Below, one piece after another: positions 17,518 through 24,286 of a stretch of DNA of 25,012 nucleotides. The position numbers and the translations under genes are program-made. Below the pieces are notes generated by a model that had not been told where the DNA came from, did no database searches, and was given only the letters and a program-made list of their open reading frames with translations. The DNA is from JANNAT01 sp031422555 (GTDB taxonomy: Bacteria > Pseudomonadota > Alphaproteobacteria > Rhodobacterales > Rhodobacteraceae), in contig JANPLZ010000152.1 in the NCBI GenBank assembly GCA_031422555.1, forward strand, positions 1-25,012, read 5' to 3'. How positions within the stretch are numbered: the stretch's first letter is position 1; the number at the start of each line of letters is the position of its first letter.

Positions 17518-17569
17518 TCGCCGCGGCGCGGCTCACCCCTCGGAGATATTTAGCCCAAAGTGAACGCGG

Positions 17570-18361
17570 TCAGGATTTGCGCAGCGCTGCGGTCACGGCT
17601 ACGGCGGCAAAGATGATCGTGGCCGCGGTCACGATGGACGGACCGGCCGGGGTGTCTTGCCACAACGACATCTGCAAACCGGCAAGACAGGCCACAGCCC
17701 CGATGACCGTGGCCAGCAGGGCCATGGATTCGGGGGTGCGCGCCAGTGCCCGGGCGGCGGCGGCGGGAATGATCAGCAAAGCCGCGATCAACAAGGCCCC
17801 CACGACCTTTAGCGCCACCGCCACGACAAGGGCCAGCGCCACCGTCAGGATCAGCCGTTCGCGGTCGGGGTTTAGGCCCGACGCATAGGCCAGATCATCG
17901 CTAAGGGTGGTGGTCAGCAGCGCCTGCCACCGCCACGCCAACAGCGCCACCACCAGACCCGCACCGCCCCAGATAAAGCCCAGATCGGCCTTGGTCACCG
18001 CCAGAATATCGCCGAAAAGGTAGCTGGACAGATCGGCGCGCACGCCGGGCACAAAGCTGATGGCGACAAGCCCGAACGCCAGCGCGCCATGCGCCAGCAC
18101 GCCCAGACTGGTGTCCATCGCCCAGCCCTTTGCCGCCAAGGCAGACACCGTGGCCGCCATTGCCAGCGCCACGATCAAGGTGCCAACGCCGACCGGCAAT
18201 TGCAAAGCCAGCGCCAACGCCACGCCCAATATGGCGGCATGGGCCGTGGCGTCGCCAAAATAGGCCATCCGGCGCCAGACCACGAAACTGCCCAACGGGC
18301 CGGTGGCCAGCGACAGGCCAAGACCTGCAAGGGCGGCTCTGACCAGAAAATCATCAAGCAT
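17570..18361 (-). CDS. znuB: Zinc ABC transporter permease
   Basis: This is an inner-membrane permease of the ABC-3 family that carries Zn2+ into the cytoplasm with ZnuA and ZnuC. From the ATG at 18361 it has 263 residues with about seven to eight hydrophobic segments. Family motifs include GPLGSFVVWRRMAYFGDATAHAAILG near the N-terminus, LLTTTLSDDLAYASGLNP in the middle and KVVGALLIAALLIIPAAAARAL in the C-terminal half. The start overlaps the end of znuC by eight bases. Upstream in-frame Met codons lie in znuC and would add a His-poor, non-family extension, so they were rejected. Confidence 0.93.
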   Translation of the reverse strand: MLDDFLVRAALAGLGLSLATGPLGSFVVWRRMAYFGDATAHAAILGVALALALQLPVGVGTLIVALAMAATVSALAAKGWAMDTSLGVLAHGALAFGLVAISFVPGVRADLSSYLFGDILAVTKADLGFIWGGAGLVVALLAWRWQALLTTTLSDDLAYASGLNPDRERLILTVALALVVAVALKVVGALLIAALLIIPAAAARALARTPESMALLATVIGAVACLAGLQMSLWQDTPAGPSIVTAATIIFAAVAVTAALRKS

Positions 18362-19130
18362 GGTGGTGCCCGTGATGGGGATCGTTTGCGCGGCGCCCTT
18401 GGGCATCCACCGTGGTGTCATCGTCATGGCTGTGATCATGCGCATGCTGATACAGCGCCAGCGCGCCCATGGTGCCAAGCCCGAACAGCGCACGGTATTC
18501 CGGCGCATTTGACACCACGCGCGGGGTGCCTTCGCAGCAGATATGCCCGTTCAGGCAGATCACCCGGTCGGAACTGGCCATCACCACATGCAGATCATGG
18601 CTGACCATCAGCACCGCAGCACCTGTGGTCTGGCGCAGCTCTTCGATCAGCCGGTAAAACGCGGCTTCACCGGGCTGATCAAGGCCTTGTGTCGGCTCAT
18701 CCAAAATCAGCACCTGCGGGTTGGTCAGCAAGGCGCGGGCCAGCAGCACGCGTTGAAACTGCCCGCCCGACAGATCGGCCATCTGGCGTTGTTCCAGTTG
18801 CGGCAGGCCGACCCGCGCCAATGCAGCCGTCGCCGCCGCATCGCTCACCCGCACCGGCAGCGACAAAAAGCGGCGCACGGTGATCGGCATCGACCGGTCA
18901 ATCGAAAGTTTCTGCGGCACATAGCCCAGCCGCAGGTTCGGCGCGCGGATGACAGTTCCGGCGGTTAGCGGCACGATGCCCAAAAGCGCGCGCAGCACGG
19001 TTGATTTGCCCGATCCGTTGGGGCCAAGGATGGTGACAATCTCGGCTGGTTTCACGGCCAGCGTGACATCTGACACCGCTTCGACAGCACCAAATTTGAC
19101 GGAAATGCCGCTTGCGGAAATCAGGCTCAT
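18354..19130 (-). CDS. znuC: Zinc ABC transporter ATP-binding protein
   Basis: This is the ATPase of the zinc importer, 258 residues from the ATG at 19130. Walker A is GPNGSGKST at 36-44, the signature is LSGGQFQRVLLARAL, and Walker B is VLILDEPTQGLDQ, followed by the switch His in MVSHDLHVV. The C-terminus ends in a His/Asp-rich tail (HAHDHSHDDD, then HHGHHHA), which likely binds zinc. An ATG at 19157 would add nine residues but would overlap zur further. The ATG at 19130 overlaps the zur stop as ATGA, so coupled translation with zur is likely. Confidence 0.94.
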   Translation of the reverse strand: MSLISASGISVKFGAVEAVSDVTLAVKPAEIVTILGPNGSGKSTVLRALLGIVPLTAGTVIRAPNLRLGYVPQKLSIDRSMPITVRRFLSLPVRVSDAAATAALARVGLPQLEQRQMADLSGGQFQRVLLARALLTNPQVLILDEPTQGLDQPGEAAFYRLIEELRQTTGAAVLMVSHDLHVVMASSDRVICLNGHICCEGTPRVVSNAPEYRALFGLGTMGALALYQHAHDHSHDDDTTVDAQGRRANDPHHGHHHA

Positions 19131-19645
19131 GCGGCGGCTTTTTGGCAGGTGGGGCACAGGCCGATCGCCTCGAGGGTACTGCGTTCAATCTGAAAGCCCC
19201 GGTTTTTTGCCGCTTGTTCCAACGCGGTGATCACCTCGGCCACCGGCGCTTCGGCAACCATGTTGCAGCGGCTGCAAATCAGAAAGGCCGGGGCATGGGC
19301 CTCACCGGGATGCATGCAGGCGGTAAAGGCGTTCAACCGCCGGATGCGGTGGGCAAGGCCGTGGTCTTCCAAAAAGTCCAACGCGCGGTAGGCCACCGGG
19401 GGTTGGTTGCCAAAGCCTTCGGCGGCCAGCCGTGTCAGCACATCATAGGCCCCCATGGCGCGGTGGGTCTCGAGCAAAATCTCTAATACCCTGCGGCGCA
19501 CCGGCGTCAGGCGCGCGCCTTTGGCCGCCATCAACGCATCGGCACGCGCCAGCGCATCGGCAGTGCAATGGCCATGGTCATGCTGCGCAAACGCCAGATC
19601 GGGGGCCGCGCAACCGGGGCAATCATTGGAATGGCTGTGGGTCAC
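19127..19645 (-). CDS. zur: Zinc uptake regulator, Fur family
   Basis: Zur represses zinc uptake genes when zinc is plentiful. The 172-residue call starts at GTG 19645. A winged-helix part follows (RLTPVRRRVLEILLETHRAMGAYDVL, PPVAYRALDFLEDHGLAHRI), then a dimerisation part with two CxxC pairs (ICSRC and LCPTC) for structural zinc and HAPAFLIC. An extra N-terminal segment of about 27 residues is rich in metal ligands: HSHSNDCPGC and HDHGHC. An in-frame ATG at 19726 would put the start upstream of and across the Zur-box-like operator, so I reject it; an internal start closer to the winged helix cannot be excluded. It heads the zur-znuC-znuB operon and faces znuA. Confidence 0.9.
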   Translation of the reverse strand: MTHSHSNDCPGCAAPDLAFAQHDHGHCTADALARADALMAAKGARLTPVRRRVLEILLETHRAMGAYDVLTRLAAEGFGNQPPVAYRALDFLEDHGLAHRIRRLNAFTACMHPGEAHAPAFLICSRCNMVAEAPVAEVITALEQAAKNRGFQIERSTLEAIGLCPTCQKAAA

Positions 19646-19675
19646 GGCGGTCTTTCGGGGTGGGGGAATGGGATA

Positions 19676-19697
19676 TTGACATGTTATATTATTACAT
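19676..19697. promoter_or_regulatory. Zur-box-like operator with overlapping TTGACA in the zur-znuA divergent promoter
   Basis: ATGTTATATTATTACAT at 19681-19697 is a near-palindrome: the seven-base arms ATGTTAT and ATTACAT match with one exception. It resembles the AT-rich Zur boxes known from alphaproteobacteria and sits between zur and znuA. A perfect -35 hexamer TTGACA (19676-19681) overlaps its left edge for rightward transcription toward znuA. A TATAAC on the minus strand within the box could be the -10 for zur. Binding by Zur here would shut both directions. No -10 match for the znuA promoter was convincing. Confidence 0.75.
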
Positions 19698-19736
19698 ACA
19701 TACCGCAGGCACGGCAACACCGGCAAAGGCTATTCC

Positions 19737-20741
19737 ATGCGTTATATCATATCTTTCCTCTGCGCCACTGTCCCCTCCATTGCAGCGGGCGATGTGCCAC
19801 GGGTGATCACCGATATTCCGCCGGTTCATGCTTTGGTGTCGCAAGTGATGGGCGATCTGGGCACGCCGGTGCTTTTGCTGGAAAGCGGCGCGGACGAGCA
19901 TGATTTCCAACTGCGCCCCAGCCAGATGACCGATATTTCTGCGGCCGAGCTGGTGGTATGGATCGGGCCGGACCTGACGCCTTGGCTGGACCGGGCGTTG
20001 GAGAATGCCAAGCCCGGGCATGTGTCTTTGGGCCTGTTGGATCTGGACGCCACAATAAAGCTGATGGCTGTGGAACCTGAAGGGATGGGGCATGACGAAG
20101 CTGCGCATTCCGAAGAGGCTGGGCACACCGAAGAGGCTGCGCTCACCGAAGAGGCTGGGCACGACGACGCCGAAACGCACGATCCTGCAACTGAACCCGC
20201 CGAAGACGACCACGGCCATGATGGCGCTGATCCTCATGCCTGGATGGACCCCGGCAATGCAGTGATCTGGATTGACGCCATTGCAACCGAACTGGCCAAA
20301 GCTGATGCGCAAAACGCCGCCACATACCTTGCCAATGCAACCCTTGCCAAAGCCCGCATCGCGGCACTGGATGCAGAATTGCAGGCCCTGCTTGCACCGG
20401 TCAAAGACCGCCCCTTTGTCACCTTTCACGACGCTTATGGCTATTTTGTCGGCCATTACGACCTGACATTTGCAGGCTCTGTGGCCGAAGGCGATGCGGC
20501 AACCCCGGGTGCGGCGCGGCTACGGGCGTTGCAAGACACCATCGCGGGCGGCGTGGTGTGCGCCTTCCCCGAAGTGCAACATGACCCGGCCCTTTTGCTG
20601 CAATTGCTGGACGGCACAACGGTGCGCGCGGGGGCGGAAATTGATCCGGTCGGATCGTCGCTGCCCGCCGGGCCGGATGCCTATGACAGGCTGATGCGCA
20701 GCCTGGCCACCAATCTGGCAGCCTGTCTGAACGGTGCTTGA
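19737..20741 (+). CDS. znuA: Periplasmic zinc-binding protein of the Znu importer
   Basis: ZnuA captures Zn2+ in the periplasm and hands it to ZnuB. The 334-residue precursor has a short signal peptide (about residues 1-18, ending IAAG). Zinc ligands of the family are visible: His31 in DIPPVHALV, the His in DPHAWMDP near 168, and the His in FVTFHDAYGYF near 230, with IDPVGSS near the C-terminus for the acidic ligand. Between about residues 115 and 167 is the charged flexible loop typical of ZnuA, here made of His, Glu and Asp and containing four hexapeptide repeats. The ATG at 19737 has AAAGG upstream and lies 40 bases after the Zur box. It is transcribed away from zur. Confidence 0.94.
   Translation: MRYIISFLCATVPSIAAGDVPRVITDIPPVHALVSQVMGDLGTPVLLLESGADEHDFQLRPSQMTDISAAELVVWIGPDLTPWLDRALENAKPGHVSLGLLDLDATIKLMAVEPEGMGHDEAAHSEEAGHTEEAALTEEAGHDDAETHDPATEPAEDDHGHDGADPHAWMDPGNAVIWIDAIATELAKADAQNAATYLANATLAKARIAALDAELQALLAPVKDRPFVTFHDAYGYFVGHYDLTFAGSVAEGDAATPGAARLRALQDTIAGGVVCAFPEVQHDPALLLQLLDGTTVRAGAEIDPVGSSLPAGPDAYDRLMRSLATNLAACLNGA
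20094..20165 (+). repeat. 18-bp tandem repeat, four units, inside znuA
   Basis: Four 18-base units in frame encode DEAAHS, EEAGHT, EEAALT and EEAGHD, residues 120-143 of ZnuA. Units two to four share GAAGAGGCTG at their start. The repeat lengthens the His/Glu-rich zinc loop and can change copy number without breaking the frame. Confidence 0.85.
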
Positions 20742-20747
20742 CCAACG

Positions 20748-20784
20748 CCCGATTGCCCGCCACTGAAGACGCGGATCAATCGGG
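20748..20784 (+). promoter_or_regulatory. Inverted repeat in front of galM
   Basis: CCCGATTG (20748-20755) pairs perfectly with CAATCGGG (20777-20784) across 21 bases. The right arm stops just short of the galM ribosome site GGAAG. It may affect galM translation or transcript processing. There is no T tract, so it is not a typical terminator of znuA. Confidence 0.35.
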
Positions 20785-20792
20785 GGCGGAAG

Positions 20793-21770
20793 ATGGGCGA
20801 TATCACAGCGTTTGGGGTCACTGCGGGCGGCATTCCTGTGCGCAAGATCACGTTGCGGGCCGGTGATCTGACAGCGTCAATCCTGACATGGGGTGCGGTG
20901 TTGCAATCGGTTCGGCTGGCGGGGGTGGCGCATGATCTGACGCTGGGCTCGCAGCATCTGGCGGATTACGAAGGCGATATGCGCCATCACGGCTCGCTGA
21001 TTGCGCCGGTGGTCAACCGGCTGACCGGCGCGCGGGCCACCATTGCCGGGCAGGACCACCGGTTTGAGGCCAATCAGGACAACACCCACTGTTTGCACAG
21101 CGGCTCTTCAGGCACGCATCTGAAAGTTTGGGATGTGCAGCACGCCTCAGACACCGAGGCGGTTCTGACGCTTGATCTGCCTGCAGACGAAGGCGGCTTT
21201 CCCGGCAACCGGCGGATCGCGGTGCGGTTTGAAATCGCGGCCCCGGCCCGTTTGCGCATGGAAGTGAATGCCACCACCGATGCGCCAACGATTTTCAACG
21301 CCGCCAACCACAGCTATTGGAACCTTGATGGATCGGCGCGCTGGGACGGTCACCGTTTGCAGGTCAGCGCCGACAGCTATTTGCCGACAACCGACGCCTT
21401 TACCCCGACCGGCGAGGTCGCCCGCGTGGCGGGTGGCAGCCATGATTTTCGCGCGCCGCGCACGATCACCGTTGATCACCCGGCCTTGGACAATTGCTTT
21501 TGCCTTGGCCATGCGCGGGGACCGCTGCGCGATGTGCTGCAGTTGAGCGGGCAATCGGGGCTGATGATGACGGTGGCCACAACCGAAACCGGCGTGCAAT
21601 TGTATGACGGCAGGCAGGCCATCCGACCGGGCCACAGCGCCTATGAAGGCTTGGCAATTGAGGCCCAAGGCTGGCCCGATGCGCCAAATCATGCCGCGTT
21701 TCCGCCGATTGACCTGATGCCGGAAAGGCCGGTCTGCCAGATCACCGAATGGCGGTTCGCGCGGCCCTGA
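20793..21770 (+). CDS. galM: Aldose 1-epimerase (mutarotase)
   Basis: This enzyme interconverts alpha and beta anomers of galactose, glucose and related sugars in the cytoplasm. The protein has 325 residues and the expected active-site elements: NTHCLHSG with His102, FNAANHSYWNLDG with His173 (the catalytic His region), DNCFCLG with Asp233, and EGLAIEAQGWPDAPNH with Glu290 as the probable catalytic base. PVVNRLTGARATI is also family-typical. GGAAG precedes the ATG. It begins 51 bases after znuA on the same strand and may be partly read through, though its function has no tie with zinc. Other sugar genes are absent except possibly the transporter downstream. Confidence 0.92.
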   Translation: MGDITAFGVTAGGIPVRKITLRAGDLTASILTWGAVLQSVRLAGVAHDLTLGSQHLADYEGDMRHHGSLIAPVVNRLTGARATIAGQDHRFEANQDNTHCLHSGSSGTHLKVWDVQHASDTEAVLTLDLPADEGGFPGNRRIAVRFEIAAPARLRMEVNATTDAPTIFNAANHSYWNLDGSARWDGHRLQVSADSYLPTTDAFTPTGEVARVAGGSHDFRAPRTITVDHPALDNCFCLGHARGPLRDVLQLSGQSGLMMTVATTETGVQLYDGRQAIRPGHSAYEGLAIEAQGWPDAPNHAAFPPIDLMPERPVCQITEWRFARP

Positions 21771-21821
21771 CACCGGCGCTATGTTTCAGATTTTGCAATA
21801 ATTCGTGCGCCTTTTCACCAG

Positions 21822-21836
21822 TCAAAGCGCTTTTGA
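21822..21836. promoter_or_regulatory. LacI-family operator-like palindrome upstream of the MFS gene
   Basis: TCAAAGCGCTTTTGA contains the perfect ten-base palindrome AAAGCGCTTT with a central CG, the usual form of LacI/GalR-family operators. It is 50 bases before the MFS start codon and 52 after the galM stop. No LacI-type regulator gene is in the window, so the regulator would be elsewhere. No promoter hexamers were clear. Confidence 0.5.
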
Positions 21837-21885
21837 TTGGGCAATTCCTGCAGTAAGGGTCGGGCGAGCAAAGACAGGACAGCAC

Positions 21886-23055
21886 ATGCAGGCCGATCAG
21901 AATTATCAGCACAACCGCTGGGCAGTAGCGGCGATGTTTGGCGCAAATGGCTTTGCGATGGGCATTTGGGCGACGCAAATCCCGTTGTTGTTGCCGCGCC
22001 ATGACATCACGGAATCCACGCTTGGGCTGTTGATTCTGGCGCTGGGGATGGGGGCGGTTGGGGCGATGCTGTTTGCGGGCCGCCTGATTGCGGCGTTCGG
22101 ATCGCGCCGGGTGTTGATCGGGTTCGCGCTCAGCGCCCCCGCCGCGATGGCGGCAGTGGTGTTTGCGCCAAACCTGTGGCTGTTGGCCGCCAGCATGGCC
22201 GCGTTTGGCGCGTTGATCGGGTGTATGGATGTGGCGATGAACGCCAATGCGGTGGCGGTTGAACGCGGGCTGGCCCGTGCGATCATGTCCTCCAGCCATG
22301 GTTTCTGGAGCCTTGGCGGCTTTGTCGGTGCCTTGATTGGCAGCTATGTCATCGCGCGCTTGGGCGCCGAGACGCAGGTGCTGTTGGCGACGGCCGTGAT
22401 GCTGTTGATCATCACGCTGGCAATCCCGTTTGTGCTGCGCGATGCCCCCGCCGTTCTGGACGGGGCCAAAACCAAACACGGCGCTTTGTTGCCGCGCGAT
22501 GCGTCGTTGTGGATTTTGGGGCTGCTGGCGTTTTTCGCCATGATCCCCGAAGGCGCTGTGATGGATTGGAGCGCGATTTACCTAGGCAAAGAACTTGGAT
22601 CGGACGTGTTCCGCTCGGGTCTTGGATTTGCTTTTTTCGCGGGGACCATGGCAGTGATCCGCTTTGCCGGCGATGGGTTGCGCAATCGACTTGGCGCGGT
22701 CAAAACCTTGCGGGCGTCAGGGGTGATCGCGGCGGCGGGTTTAATGCTGGGGGCTGTGGCCCCAAGTGATATCGCCGCCATAGCAGGGTTTGCCATTGCG
22801 GGCATCGGCATCGCCAATCTGGTGCCGATCATGTTTTCCGCCGCTGGCAACCATCCGGGGATCGACGCTGGCATCGCGATTTCAACCGTCACCATGGTGG
22901 GCTATGCGGGCATTTTGGTGGCTCCTTCGACAATAGGGTTTGTCGCGGAATGGTTTGGCTTTCGCCTGACCTATGCGGCGCTGGCGCTGCTGTTGTTGGT
23001 GGTGGTCGCCATGGCCGGGCGCGCCGCCGCCGCCGACGGAGTGCGCAAGTCTTAA
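21886..23055 (+). CDS. MFS transporter, YbjJ-like
   Basis: This is a 389-residue inner-membrane carrier of the major facilitator superfamily with about twelve hydrophobic segments. It starts RWAVAAMFGANGFAMGIWATQIPLL, then GRLIAAFGSRRVLIG, the loop signature between helices 2 and 3, and SSSHGFWSLGGFVGALIGS, which is typical of the YbjJ/FucP-like subgroup. MIPEGAVMDWSAIYL marks the second half. The ATG at 21886 is chosen since AGGA precedes it and the family begins just before helix 1; the open frame back to 21805 crosses the operator-like site. The substrate is unknown. Its neighbour galM and the operator hint at a sugar, but this is weak inference. Confidence 0.87.
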   Translation: MQADQNYQHNRWAVAAMFGANGFAMGIWATQIPLLLPRHDITESTLGLLILALGMGAVGAMLFAGRLIAAFGSRRVLIGFALSAPAAMAAVVFAPNLWLLAASMAAFGALIGCMDVAMNANAVAVERGLARAIMSSSHGFWSLGGFVGALIGSYVIARLGAETQVLLATAVMLLIITLAIPFVLRDAPAVLDGAKTKHGALLPRDASLWILGLLAFFAMIPEGAVMDWSAIYLGKELGSDVFRSGLGFAFFAGTMAVIRFAGDGLRNRLGAVKTLRASGVIAAAGLMLGAVAPSDIAAIAGFAIAGIGIANLVPIMFSAAGNHPGIDAGIAISTVTMVGYAGILVAPSTIGFVAEWFGFRLTYAALALLLLVVVAMAGRAAAADGVRKS

Positions 23056-23067
23056 AGCAGCCCTACC

Positions 23068-23619
23068 CTACAGCAGTCCCGCCACTTGATCGGTGGTCAC
23101 CAGCCGCGCGAAATCTGAACCCAGCGTCGCCAACGTGACCCGCAACGCGGTGTCCGGATCAATCCGGCTGCCATCATGGCCCGGCAGGTCAAACCCCAAC
23201 AGCGCATCGCCAGGCAGCACGATATCAAACCCCAGATCAGACCCAGCCCGCGTTGTCGAGGTGATGCAATAAGCCGCAACCGCGCCCACCAACACGATCC
23301 GGGTTATCCCGGCCCGGCGCAGGGCTGCATCAAGGCCAGTGCCAGAAAAGCCGGATGATCCGGTCTTCCAGAACACTTGCTCACCTTCCAGCGGCACCGC
23401 ACAGGGCATCGGTTCCGCCTCGTGCAGACCCTGACGGAACGCCGAGTCCGGAGCGGTATCATGGTGCAAAACATGAAACACTTGGCGATTCTTGCCGCGA
23501 AACAGCGCCAGCAGATGGGCTATATGGATTTCCGCATCCGGATTGCAGCGCGGCCGCCCTTGGGCCGTGCGGTCCGCCATATGCATTTGCATGTCGATGA
23601 CCAGCAGCGCAGTTGTCAT
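23068..23619 (-). CDS. Isochorismatase-fold cysteine hydrolase
   Basis: This 183-residue protein has the isochorismatase-like (cysteine hydrolase) fold and its triad: Asp9 in LLVIDMQ, Lys85 in FWKTGSSGF and Cys118 in GAVAAYCITSTTRAG. Family members cleave amides, carbamoyl groups or isochorismate; the sequence does not settle which. The Thr commonly found three residues before the nucleophile is Ala here. The start is three bases after the stop of the DUF1993-like gene, so the two are almost certainly cotranscribed. The stop lies 12 bases from the stop of the convergent MFS gene, with no visible terminator between. Confidence 0.88.
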   Translation of the reverse strand: MTTALLVIDMQMHMADRTAQGRPRCNPDAEIHIAHLLALFRGKNRQVFHVLHHDTAPDSAFRQGLHEAEPMPCAVPLEGEQVFWKTGSSGFSGTGLDAALRRAGITRIVLVGAVAAYCITSTTRAGSDLGFDIVLPGDALLGFDLPGHDGSRIDPDTALRVTLATLGSDFARLVTTDQVAGLL

Positions 23620-23622
23620 GGC

Positions 23623-24114
23623 CTATACCCCCATATAATCGCGCTTGCCGATCTCAACCCCGTTGTGGCGCAAGATATTATAGGCGGTGGTGGCGTGGAA
23701 ATGAAATTGCGGTGTGGCATAGGTGGACAAGAACGCAGCCCCGGTCAGGGTCATATCTGCCGGACCCGCTTTGAACGTGACAGCCCGCGTGGCGGCATCC
23801 GTGTAGGCGGTGGCGGGAAAGCTGGCCATGTATGCGCGCGCGGCGGCAATGCGGGCCAACAGTTCGGCAAACGTCGTTTCAGTGTCGGGAAAACTTTGCG
23901 GCACCTCGCCTGCCAGACGGGCGGCACAGCGGGCCGCAAAATCGCAGGCCAGTTGGATCTGTTTGGTAAAGGGCAGCATGTCAGGGAACAAACGGAAATT
24001 CAGCAACGCCTCGGGCTTGATGTTTTTGGCTGCACAATGCGCCTCGGCGCGGGTCAGGATATTGGAAAGGGCCCCAAGGGTGCGGTCCATTGGGGGAACG
24101 ATTTGGGAATGCAT
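23623..24114 (-). CDS. DUF1993-like protein, probably of the DinB/YfiT-like helical fold
   Basis: This 163-residue protein of unknown function begins with a helix containing LGALSNILTRAEAH, then LLNFRLFPDMLPFTKQIQLACDFAARCAARLAG, which matches my memory of the DUF1993 family (members start with a similar helix and carry RLxPDMxPLxxQV). TPQFHFHATTAYNILRHNGVEIGKRDYMG is the usual C-terminal segment, with paired His that could bind metal. The ATG at 24114 was preferred because residues upstream to 24300 look non-coding; a Met at 24090 is a possible alternative. It is the first gene of a two-gene unit with the isochorismatase-fold enzyme. Confidence 0.83.
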   Translation of the reverse strand: MHSQIVPPMDRTLGALSNILTRAEAHCAAKNIKPEALLNFRLFPDMLPFTKQIQLACDFAARCAARLAGEVPQSFPDTETTFAELLARIAAARAYMASFPATAYTDAATRAVTFKAGPADMTLTGAAFLSTYATPQFHFHATTAYNILRHNGVEIGKRDYMGV

Positions 24115-24199
24115 GGAGCGGGGCTTTCTGAAAGTTGGGGTTGGCGCATGTTGCATTATGGGGCGGGTCTTTCCAGCCGGCACGGGACGTTGGGTGAGA

Positions 24200-24220
24200 A
24201 AAATGTTCGGCGAAAATTTT
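24200..24220. repeat. AT-rich palindrome with TTCGGCGAA core
   Basis: AAAATGTTCG and CGAAAATTTT form a 21-base palindrome around a central G with one mismatch. It lies between the divergent DUF1993-like gene and the small gene at 24287. It shares its core and arms with the element at 6925-6949. Confidence 0.65.
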
Positions 24221-24241
24221 GGTGTCGACGTCCGAATTGCG

Positions 24242-24255
24242 GGACAAAGCTGTCC
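24242..24255. promoter_or_regulatory. Short inverted repeat upstream of the small hypothetical gene
   Basis: GGACA and TGTCC pair perfectly over four bases (AAGC), 31 bases before the start codon at 24287. It may be an operator or a small leader hairpin. The A/T-rich stretch GTAAAAATCTGATAG follows, where a -10 or a transcription start might lie. Confidence 0.3.
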
Positions 24256-24286
24256 TTCAAGTAAAAATCTGATAGACAGCAAAGCT

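Noticed and set aside
19646..19726. Upstream ATG start for zur
   Set aside because: It would place the Zur-box-like operator inside the coding sequence; the GTG at 19645 leads directly into the His/Cys-rich N-terminus.
17317..20741. Mobile element or genomic island around the znu locus
   Set aside because: No transposase, integrase, tRNA end or flanking direct repeats were seen, and gene content is ordinary.
23810..24286. N-terminal extension of the small gene at 24287
   Set aside because: The added 159 codons are antisense to the DUF1993-like gene and unlike the rest of the protein.
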